A stretch of 32,839 bases of DNA from Methanomassiliicoccales archaeon. Its GTDB lineage: Archaea; Thermoplasmatota; Thermoplasmata; SG8-5. The number at the start of each line of letters is the position of its first letter. The first letter of the stretch is position 1. The stretch spans positions 1-32,839 of the forward strand of contig JAUWNU010000012.1 of NCBI GenBank assembly GCA_030612505.1. Direction: 5' to 3'. Positions 1 to 8,319 of the stretch are shown one piece after another. A program made the translations under genes and the position numbers. Under the pieces are notes generated by a model. That model worked only from the letters and a program-made list of their open reading frames with translations, searched no databases and was not told the DNA's origin.

Positions 1-955
1 AATAGAACTTATCGGAGGCTTTCTGCATCTCCAACTGGCTGACCAGATTGGACAACATTCCACCTGGTATCTGATGTACCATGACAGATGGGTCAACCTT
101 CATAGCTTCATGACGAACAAGATGTCTGTACTTGTGCCAGACTTCCATGAAGTATTTTCTGATTTCAATGAGCTTTTTAAGATCGTAGCCAGTATCATAT
201 TTTGTGCCCTGAAGTGCAGCAACAATGCTCTCTGTAGCTGCGCCTCCAGTTCCTCCGGAGATAGGGGACATTGAAGTGTCCAGAATATCAACTCCAGCTT
301 CACATGCGGCCCAGTATGAAAGACCAGTCATGCCGCTGGTGTAATGGCTGTGTAGGTCGATTGGCGCCTTACCGCCGGCATCCTTGTAGCCGCGGATAAT
401 TCCATCTGCGAAATGTGGAGAAATCATGCCTGCCATGTCCTTTATACAAACAGACTGGCAGCCCCAGTTCTCAAGTTTAAGCAGATCATCAACATATCTT
501 TCTATTGTGTGAACCGGGCTGATTGTGTAGCTTATGCAGCCCTGGGCATGTCCACCCTCTTCAAGAACTGCCTTGATTGGAACCTCGATGTTTCTCATAT
601 CATTGAGAGCATCAAATATACGGAATACATCACACCCATTCTTCTTGGCCAGGCCTATGAATCTGCGGACCACATCATCTGGGAAGTTCCAGTAAGCCAC
701 GATGTTCATGGCCCTTTCCAGCATCTGTGTTTTGGTATTTGGCATTGCAGCCTTGAGGACCCTCATTCTCTCCCAGGGATCTTCATTGAGGAAACGAATT
801 GGTACGTCGAACGTGGCACCGCCCCAGACCTCCATGGACCAGAAACCTATCTCATCCATTTTCTCGGCTATGGGGAGCATGTCCTCCGTTCTCATTCTAG
901 TCGCAAGAATCGACTGATGCGCATCTCTTAGAGTTTGATCGTGTAATTCTACCAT
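1..955 (-). CDS. pycB: Pyruvate carboxylase subunit B / oxaloacetate decarboxylase alpha subunit (3' end off the window)
   Basis: The first 318 residues are visible; the gene is cut by the left edge. The protein begins with the carboxyltransferase signature LHDQTLRDAHQSILATRMR (residues 4-22), and later shows CIKDMAG, where the family carries its catalytic carbamylated lysine, and DLHSHYTSG, the metal-binding HxH. These identify the TIM-barrel carboxyltransferase shared by PycB and OadA, which moves CO2 between biotin and pyruvate/oxaloacetate. The biotin carrier domain would lie beyond the edge, so the two subunit types cannot be separated from this fragment. ATG at 953-955 places the signature at the usual distance from the N-terminus. 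No biotin carboxylase or membrane decarboxylase subunit is in view. Role inferred: anaplerotic oxaloacetate formation, matching the pyruvate:ferredoxin oxidoreductase at 22137. Confidence 0.93.
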   Translation of the reverse strand, partial: MVELHDQTLRDAHQSILATRMRTEDMLPIAEKMDEIGFWSMEVWGGATFDVPIRFLNEDPWERMRVLKAAMPNTKTQMLERAMNIVAYWNFPDDVVRRFIGLAKKNGCDVFRIFDALNDMRNIEVPIKAVLEEGGHAQGCISYTISPVHTIERYVDDLLKLENWGCQSVCIKDMAGMISPHFADGIIRGYKDAGGKAPIDLHSHYTSGMTGLSYWAACEAGVDILDTSMSPISGGTGGAATESIVAALQGTKYDTGYDLKKLIEIRKYFMEVWHKYRHLVRHEAMKVDPSVMVHQIPGGMLSNLVSQLEMQKASDKFY

Positions 956-996
956 CCAGACACCTTCAAGTAACTTGGTTGTGGCGCTGTAATAAA

Positions 997-1010
997 CATA
1001 TATAATTAAA
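997..1010 (-). promoter_or_regulatory. Putative box-A promoter of pycB
   Basis: Read on the minus strand, TTTAATTATATATG lies about 48 nt before the pycB start, which would give a transcript with a leader of roughly 20-25 nt. The 103-bp gap to the giant gene upstream suggests pycB has its own promoter. Confidence 0.45.
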
Positions 1011-1058
1011 TGTTTCTATAAGATAGAGATTATAAGCTTATATATTATATGATAAATA

Positions 1059-4000
1059 TCAGAACTTAAGTGCAACCTTTTTCTTTGCAACTTTTGGTGT
1101 TTCTTTATCCTTCTTTTCCTCAGTTGCTGGCTGGGCAGGTGGTTTAGCTGGTGGCTGCTCCGGTGGCTTTTCCTCTGGAGTCTTCTCCTCCGGCTTTGGG
1201 GCGGCTGGTGCTGGTTTATCAAGGTCATCTATTATGTCTTTCGAGGCTGTCTCATCCATCTTTTCAGTGTACTCGGTTCCACAACCTGTGCACTTGCCGA
1301 ATCTTCTGGCACAAAGGGCATGATATTCATTGCCGCAGGAACATTTGATTATATCTGTGCCGGTTTTTGCTTTGCCCATGCAGATATTACACTTCGTGTC
1401 TTCTGTAGCCTTCATCTGTTCGAAGCTTGATTCGGCAGATGGTTTAGCTGCCTCGACCTTTGCTTTCATGACAAATATATGGTCTCCAATTTCATCCTCA
1501 AATACCTTGCCATCCATGATTCTTGTAGATGACAATCGAATAATAACTGGCACATCACCGGGCGTTTCGAACTTCATCTTTATCTTCTGAATTATTTCCC
1601 CACCGCCACCTCTCAGGGCATCGATGGGTGCCTGACCTTCAGTAAAGATATCGCCTAGAATGCTAATCTTCACATCCTTGGCAAGGGCCTTTCCTTCATT
1701 CTTTATCATCAAATCAGTGTCAACCCATTCACCCATCTGAACCTTGTCAACTATAATATTAGCAGTCAGCTTTGGCCTGAACTCATCAACTGCATTATTG
1801 ACACATTCAATTGTAGTTTTCATGGTAGACAATGCCATCTGGTAGTCCTTTTCTTTCTGGTCCATTGCCAGACTAAAGAGAGCCTGAGCTTCTTTCACAT
1901 TGATGCCGAATTTCTTGGAGTTGGAGATGATTTTTTCTGCCTCATAGGTAAGCTCGATAAACTCTCTCTCGAAGCCTTTTTCCAGGTCAATAGCATCCTT
2001 GGACTTTTCAATAAGGCCGATGGACTCTTTGAATTTGCCCTCATCAAATGCTTTCTTGGCCCTGGCAAGAAGTTCCTGGCTGGCCGTGATATCGGCGCCT
2101 ACTTGCTTTGCATGCTCCATTGCACGCTCTGATTGTGAGTAATGGTCATCAAAGAATATTTTTATTTCGCCCTGGACATCACCTAAAGAGTTGTTTATCT
2201 TCTCGTTGGACACATTAAATTTGCCTGTATCCAGGAAAGTCTTGGCCTCGGCCAATAATGAACTTGAACCTGAAACATCGATTCCATATTTACCAGCCAA
2301 ATCTGTGAGCTTGTAGGCCTTGGAAAGCCTGGCATTTAGATATGAATGCGAGAGTCGTCTCGCCTCAATTGCTCCCTCTTTGGCAATTTCTGTGGCAGTT
2401 CTGTAATCATAGCCGCCCTTTGCGCTTTCCGCATCAGCCAGTAGCTTTTCTGCAATGGCAACATCTGCTTTAATATTCTTGGCAGACTCAATAAGGGCAG
2501 TAAGAGTTTGAATGGATTCCATTGCCTCGCTGAAGTACTCGCTAACCTCATGGAGCTCATCACCGCTCTGGATTGCCTGTTCTAGTGCCTTGACATAGTT
2601 ACCGCTTTTCATTTCCTCCCTTGCCTGGGTGATAATGTTCTTGGCCTTTTTGGATACTATGCCCGAAGTTTCGGCTACCTTGAGCTTATTCTCGGCGGTT
2701 GAAATGGCCTTCTCGGCCATTTCCTGCTGTAGGCCAACCTTCTCAAGCTCGCCCTCACTCTTCATTGCTTCGGATAGGGCAGATTTATAATCCTTATTAT
2801 TGAAAGCAGCGGTGGCCTTGTCCATAAGCTTCTCAGCTGCAACGACATTGATACCTTCCAGCTTAGCTTTTTCAATGGACACTTTGAAAGCCTTGATAGT
2901 ATTGGAAACATGGGTCTCGATGGACTTCTTGGACCTGGAAGAGCTTCTGACAGCCAGGTCAATAGCCTGCTGATAATTGGAGCCATTGAGTTCTGTGAAA
3001 GCATTCTCCAGTAATTTTTTGGATTCAGACAGGTCAGCATGGAGGTTCTCACCTTCATTCAGGGTGTCCTGGGCTGCCTTGATTTCCATTGCTGCCCTCT
3101 GGCTGAGCTTTCTTACTTCTTCTATTTCTTCCTTGACCTGCTTGGCCTGTTCAACAGCTTCCTTGTATCTCTTGGCATTCAGGGCCTTTCTGGCGGCTTC
3201 CAATCTTTCTTCTTGTGAATCTACTACCAGATTCAACTCTTTTGCATCCATTATGATGGACTGGGTTGATGATATCAATATTGAAATACTCGGCATCAGA
3301 ATACCAACTGTTGATTTTTCAAGTTCCCCGGCAAGTGATAGTGCATTGGTTATGTCCTGGGCCTTGATTAAAGTGGAGAGTTCCTGAGCCTTGCCAGTAA
3401 GTTCTCCTGGCTCTGTTTCCAGTTCTTTCAAAAGTTCTATGCTTTCCTCCACAAAACTAAGCTTGCTGGCTGCCGTGTAGAGATTAACAACCTTCTCGGT
3501 TTCCTCCTTGGATTTCTCGGCCTCATTGAGTGCATTCTCATACTCGAATCTCTCGAACATGCCCTTTGCAGAAAGCAGAATGCCCATTGCATCCTTGACA
3601 TCTGCCTTGTTCTTCTTGGCCTCGGCCAGCATTGCAGCAGCCTGGTTTATGGCATCATAGGCTTTTTGATGATATTCAATTTGCTTTTCTGATAATTTTT
3701 TGGCGGCTAGACTTTCATTGTAGGTTGTAAAGAAATCTGCCTTTGAGAAAGAGGTTTTAGCCCTCTTCAGGCCCTCCTTCATATCTGAAATATCAATGCC
3801 CAGTTTCTTTGCTTCAATTGCAGCTAATTTACCTTCACCGAACATTCGCTCAGCAGCAACATACTGTTGGTTTTTGGCATCGGCCAGAGCCTTTTCTGCA
3901 TCAGCAAAAGAACTGGAAAAATCTCTGTTTTTCAGCATCTCATCACATTTGCTACTGGTGCTCTCGAGTAATTTGATATCACAGCCCATCTTCCTAGCTG

Positions 4001-5807
4001 TAACTATTGCAGAATTCAAATCAGACACCATTTCCCTGGCTTTCTGAGATTGGCTGGTCTCCAGCATATTCAGGGCACGGTCAGCGTCTTCAAAGGCCTT
4101 GTCAAATGCATTTTTCTCAAATTCTTCCTTTGCATTATCCAGAAGTCCCTGGACCATATTGATATCCACATTATCTGCATCGCATATAGCCAGTTCAACA
4201 GAAGCAATGGTATTTGAAACATGAATTTTGATGATTTCCTCGGCACGCTTTGTGCTGTTGCCAGATAGCTCGATTGCTTTTGGATAATTACTTGATTTTG
4301 TAGCATCGATTGCCTGCTTCATCATAGCCTCTGGCTCTTTAAGATTGGCGCCCAGGCGGTCACCGGCGCTGATGACCAGTTCCGAAACTTCAATACACTC
4401 GGTAGCAAAGGAATAAAGAGCGCTGGACATTTCTTCATTGGCCTGTTTAACATATGCCTGAACTGATTCAAAGTCCCTAGCTTCCAGGGATTCCTTGGCC
4501 GACATTATAGAATTTTTCACATTGTTGACTTCGGTTCCCATCTCCGTTGCGGTCTTTATCTGTTCTTCAATGCTAGCGATGGTGTTCTCTATCTCTTCAT
4601 ATTCACCAACAATTTCATCCACAACAGAATCACCTTTCAGTGCCATCTCCAAAGCAGTAGTAAAGGCACCTTCCTTGAGTGCGCCTTTTGCATTGTTAAG
4701 ATATTCCATGGCCTCTGTAAGGTCTGCGCCTATCTTATTGGCGGCAATAAATTTTGAACGTGATTGTGATATAGTACCCAGCACTTTCTGGAACTGAGCA
4801 TTGTATATCTCGGATTCTAACTCTTTTAATGCTTCTATGGAATCAAGATAATTACCTTCTTTAAGAGAGGTTCTTGCAATGCCAAGAATCTCATTGGCCT
4901 TATCAACATCAGATTCTATCTTTTCAGCTTCCTGAATCTTCAATGCCTGTTCTTCAAGATTATCTGTGATTGCCCTGTTTAAGGTCTTTTCTGCTTCAGA
5001 CTTTGAAAGCCTGGCTGAACTCATTGCAGCTTCCAGATTTGAAGATTCTACCGCCTCTTCTGTTCTGGTTATGAGCTCTGTGACCTTATCAATATCAGTA
5101 TCCAGTTCCTTTGCCGTGACCATATAACTCTTGGCCTCATCAAGAAGCTCATCAACCTGGGAAGAAAGCTCGGAACCCACTGATTCCATGCATTCTTTTA
5201 GACGATCCAGTGCTACAAAGTAATCCTGAGATTCCATTGATTTTCTTGCCTGCTCCAGATGATCTTCGCTTGCTGAAACATCTTCACCAACGTCTCTGGC
5301 CAGTACTACCATTGATTGAGCCTTGGAGAAGGTCTCAGAAAGATGAGCCTGGGCTACGGTTTCTAATTCTCCCCAGCTCTCCTTTGCGATTTGCATGGCC
5401 TTTTCGAAATCTTTATCATCCAGTGCTTTTTTTGCACCCTCAAGGAGTTTTATTCCTTCTGCGCAATCGGCCCCAACCTCTTTTCCAAGCTCTGCAAGCT
5501 TGTCAACTGAATCGATAATAGACTGAACGCCGTCTGTAAAACACTGCATAGCCATTTCTTTTGCCTGTATTGATTGGCTCAGGGCATCTTTGTATTCCTT
5601 GCCCTCAATTGAATTACTAGCATTGACAAGAAGCTCTTCAGCTTTTGCTACATTGATATCCGAAGCCTTGGCAGATTTTAATATCTCCTCAGCTGTCTGC
5701 ATCTCCTCTTCAGCCTGCTGGCGGTTCTTCTTCTCTTCTTTTGCTTTTTCTTCCAGCTGCTTTGTGAGCTGCATGGCCTTTAGGTAACTACTGGTCACAC
5801 CTTTCAC
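1059..5807 (-). CDS. Giant 62-residue helical-repeat protein with C-terminal beta domain and RING-like zinc finger
   Basis: 1582 residues, no signal peptide or membrane segment, so probably cytoplasmic. From residue 70 to about 1345 the chain repeats an anchor of the type (K/G)-D/N-Y/F-x-x-A-L 21 times. The intervals are 60-64 residues and 13 of the 20 are exactly 62. Each unit also has a motif like A-K-x-x-G-A-D-V-x-x-A followed by L-L-x-x-A-K-x-A-L, that is, amphipathic helices rich in Ala, Glu and Lys. Residues ~1347-1450 look beta-rich (IKNEGKALAKDVKISI), resembling CARDB/NEW3 Ig-like folds. Residues 1473-1509 hold eight zinc ligands, C-x2-C-x12-C-x-C-x4-H-x2-C-x6-C-x2-C. A Pro/Lys/Glu-rich tail follows. 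The listed start is GTG; a second GTG three codons in has a better-placed GGAG. Function unknown; scaffold or filament is a guess. Confidence 0.85.
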   Translation of the reverse strand: MKGVTSSYLKAMQLTKQLEEKAKEEKKNRQQAEEEMQTAEEILKSAKASDINVAKAEELLVNASNSIEGKEYKDALSQSIQAKEMAMQCFTDGVQSIIDSVDKLAELGKEVGADCAEGIKLLEGAKKALDDKDFEKAMQIAKESWGELETVAQAHLSETFSKAQSMVVLARDVGEDVSASEDHLEQARKSMESQDYFVALDRLKECMESVGSELSSQVDELLDEAKSYMVTAKELDTDIDKVTELITRTEEAVESSNLEAAMSSARLSKSEAEKTLNRAITDNLEEQALKIQEAEKIESDVDKANEILGIARTSLKEGNYLDSIEALKELESEIYNAQFQKVLGTISQSRSKFIAANKIGADLTEAMEYLNNAKGALKEGAFTTALEMALKGDSVVDEIVGEYEEIENTIASIEEQIKTATEMGTEVNNVKNSIMSAKESLEARDFESVQAYVKQANEEMSSALYSFATECIEVSELVISAGDRLGANLKEPEAMMKQAIDATKSSNYPKAIELSGNSTKRAEEIIKIHVSNTIASVELAICDADNVDINMVQGLLDNAKEEFEKNAFDKAFEDADRALNMLETSQSQKAREMVSDLNSAIVTARKMGCDIKLLESTSSKCDEMLKNRDFSSSFADAEKALADAKNQQYVAAERMFGEGKLAAIEAKKLGIDISDMKEGLKRAKTSFSKADFFTTYNESLAAKKLSEKQIEYHQKAYDAINQAAAMLAEAKKNKADVKDAMGILLSAKGMFERFEYENALNEAEKSKEETEKVVNLYTAASKLSFVEESIELLKELETEPGELTGKAQELSTLIKAQDITNALSLAGELEKSTVGILMPSISILISSTQSIIMDAKELNLVVDSQEERLEAARKALNAKRYKEAVEQAKQVKEEIEEVRKLSQRAAMEIKAAQDTLNEGENLHADLSESKKLLENAFTELNGSNYQQAIDLAVRSSSRSKKSIETHVSNTIKAFKVSIEKAKLEGINVVAAEKLMDKATAAFNNKDYKSALSEAMKSEGELEKVGLQQEMAEKAISTAENKLKVAETSGIVSKKAKNIITQAREEMKSGNYVKALEQAIQSGDELHEVSEYFSEAMESIQTLTALIESAKNIKADVAIAEKLLADAESAKGGYDYRTATEIAKEGAIEARRLSHSYLNARLSKAYKLTDLAGKYGIDVSGSSSLLAEAKTFLDTGKFNVSNEKINNSLGDVQGEIKIFFDDHYSQSERAMEHAKQVGADITASQELLARAKKAFDEGKFKESIGLIEKSKDAIDLEKGFEREFIELTYEAEKIISNSKKFGINVKEAQALFSLAMDQKEKDYQMALSTMKTTIECVNNAVDEFRPKLTANIIVDKVQMGEWVDTDLMIKNEGKALAKDVKISILGDIFTEGQAPIDALRGGGGEIIQKIKMKFETPGDVPVIIRLSSTRIMDGKVFEDEIGDHIFVMKAKVEAAKPSAESSFEQMKATEDTKCNICMGKAKTGTDIIKCSCGNEYHALCARRFGKCTGCGTEYTEKMDETASKDIIDDLDKPAPAAPKPEEKTPEEKPPEQPPAKPPAQPATEEKKDKETPKVAKKKVALKF

Positions 5808-5890
5808 TCCATCATCAGTGTTAAGCTAGCAGGCTGCCCAAACCTAATCTAACCTAGTCTCGACTGCGTTAATCTCAACATATTCATATT

Positions 5891-5905
5891 GTTATATATA
5901 ATTAA
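5891..5905 (-). promoter_or_regulatory. Putative box-A promoter of the giant repeat gene
   Basis: Minus-strand TTAATTATATATAAC sits about 90 nt before the start, implying a leader of roughly 60 nt. The 224-bp gap 5808-6031 otherwise contains only AT-rich sequence and a short direct repeat (AATGAATGAA twice near 5980-6000). Confidence 0.45.
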
Positions 5906-6031
5906 CGGCTGATTATATCATTATGTGAAAATCATGTATAATTTACTAAATATCTCCTAATTCAAACTGGTATTGTTGAAATGAATGAAAATGAATGAAA
6001 AAGAGTGATAATTCCAGAAAAAACCCTGATT

Positions 6032-6925
6032 TCAAGCTTCTCCTGAAACAATTGTGACTATGGTTATCTTGAATATCAGTGTCCGGCCCACAACTTCCTT
6101 GTTATAATCAACAGTCATTGTTCCGGCAATAAGATCCACATCAGTTATCAAGAACGGGCCATATATATCAAGGCCCATAAGGTTTCCTTCATCCTCTGGA
6201 TATAGCAAATGTTTGACTACAATCTCACCAGTGCCTTGATTAGCAGAGGAATCAACTGAAACAATAATTGAATTCCAACCATCGTATAGGTGGATTATCT
6301 CGCCAACCATGGGGTCATTCTTCATGAGGATGTCTCCGCTGCTGGAATCAATAAAGTAAACTGTCATGTTCCAGCCATAGTCATTATTTTCAACGGTGGT
6401 TCCTAGAAGAGCAGGAACTGAGTAAGTATCCTCAAAGTTTGTTGCATTGGTAATCCATTCGAATACAGGAAATGTTTCTGAAAGGTCTCTTGTAAAAATC
6501 ATATCCTCATTTGTGTAACCATATGCATCCTCTGGAGATATGGTAATCACCTTTGTCTGATTGACACCCATTCCAACAACTCCCTGGTCAAAGCCAGCAA
6601 TCATCTGACCCTCACCAACAGTGAAGCCCAATGGATTGAAAGGAGCAGTTGCAGAAAAAGAGAGGCTCTTGGGGTAGAGAGTATTATTTTCAGCCACACT
6701 CTGGATAGAGGTGTCAAAAACAGTACCATCTTCAAACATGCCAATATAATCGACGGTAATCTGGTCGCCCACATGCACAGTTAATCCTGGCTCTGTGGAC
6801 TCCTGAATGGTTGACATTGCACCATAGGCAGCATAACCTCCTGCTCCCACTAATGCAATTACTACGATGAATAGTAAAATCATCACATCCCATCTTTTCC
6901 AGATAGATTCGTCTGCTTTAGCCAT
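6032..6925 (-). CDS. Membrane-anchored FKBP-type peptidyl-prolyl cis-trans isomerase
   Basis: 297 residues. A hydrophobic segment at ~14-37 after a short charged N-terminus is an uncleaved signal anchor, so the catalytic part should face outside. Residues ~48-140 carry the FKBP pattern: VGDQITVDYIGMFEDGTVFDTS, then FTVGEGQMIAGFDQGVVGM and ISPEDAYGY. The segment between GMGVNQTK and the C-terminus includes an insert-in-flap-like region as in archaeal long FKBP/SlyD proteins, plus a ~130-residue beta-rich extension. Expected role: folding of secreted or surface proteins by isomerising X-Pro bonds. ATG at 6925 is preceded by GAGGG. It lies 43 bp downstream of the 84-residue gene on the same strand and is probably co-transcribed with it. 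Confidence 0.9.
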   Translation of the reverse strand: MAKADESIWKRWDVMILLFIVVIALVGAGGYAAYGAMSTIQESTEPGLTVHVGDQITVDYIGMFEDGTVFDTSIQSVAENNTLYPKSLSFSATAPFNPLGFTVGEGQMIAGFDQGVVGMGVNQTKVITISPEDAYGYTNEDMIFTRDLSETFPVFEWITNATNFEDTYSVPALLGTTVENNDYGWNMTVYFIDSSSGDILMKNDPMVGEIIHLYDGWNSIIVSVDSSANQGTGEIVVKHLLYPEDEGNLMGLDIYGPFLITDVDLIAGTMTVDYNKEVVGRTLIFKITIVTIVSGEA

Positions 6926-6968
6926 GTTAAACCCTCAAGCCCCGATTCTCTTGAACTTACCAGTTCAA

Positions 6969-7223
6969 TTACAGGTTCTTTATCATGTCTGCGACAAAGT
7001 TCTTGAGCTCTTCATCGTCTGGAATTGTCAAGGATTTCTTGAACCTTGCGCTTCCATCTGGCAGGAAGTATCCCCTAGAAACGGAAATGAACTCATTCAC
7101 TCCGTCATCTGTGACTGCTTTCTTCCTTGCCACTTCTATAAAGTTATTTCTTCCAAAAGTCTTTCTCTCTGAACCAATTGTTTCAAACTCGACACTCGCT
7201 TTTGGTGCGTAATCATCTGACAT
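6969..7223 (-). CDS. Small conserved-looking protein of unknown function
   Basis: 84 residues, not recognised with certainty. The sequence is soluble, with no Cys; a beta-rich middle (EFISVSRGYFLPDGSARFKKSLTI is the region, residues ~44-67) is followed by an acidic helix. The order short beta-hairpins then helix and the R-G-Y/F ... K-K-S-L pattern are faintly like the PC4/Sub1 single-stranded-DNA-binding fold, but this is only a weak resemblance. The ATG has GAGGT 7 nt upstream, supporting translation. A TTTTATA stretch near 7290 (minus strand) could be its promoter. It precedes the FKBP gene and follows rfcS after a 124-bp gap. Confidence 0.7.
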   Translation of the reverse strand: MSDDYAPKASVEFETIGSERKTFGRNNFIEVARKKAVTDDGVNEFISVSRGYFLPDGSARFKKSLTIPDDEELKNFVADMIKNL

Positions 7224-7347
7224 TTTTATACCTCTGTTTATTTTATTGCACCCTCAGTAGGGTTGTGGCGGAGATTTCCTTATTTGGTATAAAACTATGT
7301 GTTGGATAACTAAGTAATAGGATTATTGTTATAAGCACATGGCAAAA

Positions 7348-8310
7348 TTACCTTTGAATATCTTTCCCAATGAGTGCAATATAGGCAATTAAGGATTCCA
7401 GCTGGATGCGGCTATTACTGCCTTCTACCATCCGGAATTCAATTTCGCCCATCTTGTCTATAAGTTTGACTTTTCCAAGTTCTGATATCTCAAGTTCGAA
7501 AACGCTGCGATGCATCTGGCGGATAACATCCTCGCCTGAGAGACCGTACTCAACAAGCAATTTATCAAGAGAATCCCTGGATTCAACAAACTTACCAGCC
7601 AGAGCCAGTTCCATTACTTTCATTATGTCCTTTGGACGGCCGGTGGCGCTGATTTTGAAAACAGTATCTGAATCAATTTTCCCGCCAAGAGCCGATGAAA
7701 CCTGGAAGGCATTTGTAGCTTTTCTTAGATCGCCACCAGCAACATAAAGCAGTGCATCCATACCATCATCTGTTATGGTTATTTTTTCTGCTTTTGCTAT
7801 GCGTTTTATGTATTTAATCACGTCATCGGGAAGTAGCGGTCGAAACCGGAAAACTGCACACCTGGACTGAATAGGGTCAATTATCTTGGAAGAATAATTG
7901 CATGATAGAATAAATCGGCATGTACCAGAGTACTTTTCCATGGTCCTGCGCAGCGCAGCCTGGGCATCTGAAGTAAGTGCATCAGCCTCATCAAGAAAGA
8001 TAATCTTGAAATTTATGGTGCCCAATGGAGCGGTTCTGGCGAAGTCCTTGATTGTTTTACGCACAACATCAATACCCCTCTGGTCTGAGGCATTTAACTC
8101 CTGAAAATTAGTTTGCCAGTCCTCCCCAAACATCTGCTTGGTAAGTGCAATGGCACAGGTTGTTTTCCCGGTTCCTGCAGGGCCAGCAAACATAAGATGC
8201 GGCATGTTTGTGCTGCCTACATAGGCCTTGAGCCGTTCAACTATCTCTTCATGGCCAACAACATCATCCAAAATTTTTGGGCGGTATTTCTCAATCCCCA
8301 GTTCTTTCAT
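7348..8310 (-). CDS. rfcS: Replication factor C small subunit
   Basis: 320 residues, the usual length. AAA+ clamp-loader ATPase that opens the PCNA ring and loads it on primed DNA, with RfcL as partner. Walker A GPAGTGKT at 43-50, Walker B FLDEAD at 105-110 and the SRC arginine-finger motif at 149-151 are all intact, followed by the lid (PLLPDDVIKYI) and the C-terminal collar helices. No intein. It starts 9 nt after the TPR gene stop, with GGTGAT just before ATG, so translation is probably coupled to the upstream TPR gene. The large subunit is not in this window. Confidence 0.97.
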   Translation of the reverse strand: MKELGIEKYRPKILDDVVGHEEIVERLKAYVGSTNMPHLMFAGPAGTGKTTCAIALTKQMFGEDWQTNFQELNASDQRGIDVVRKTIKDFARTAPLGTINFKIIFLDEADALTSDAQAALRRTMEKYSGTCRFILSCNYSSKIIDPIQSRCAVFRFRPLLPDDVIKYIKRIAKAEKITITDDGMDALLYVAGGDLRKATNAFQVSSALGGKIDSDTVFKISATGRPKDIMKVMELALAGKFVESRDSLDKLLVEYGLSGEDVIRQMHRSVFELEISELGKVKLIDKMGEIEFRMVEGSNSRIQLESLIAYIALIGKDIQR

Positions 8311-8319
8311 GAAATCACC

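Noticed and set aside
413-931. 172-codon open frame on the plus strand
   Set aside because: It is the complement of the carboxyltransferase gene, whose conserved motifs are read on the minus strand.
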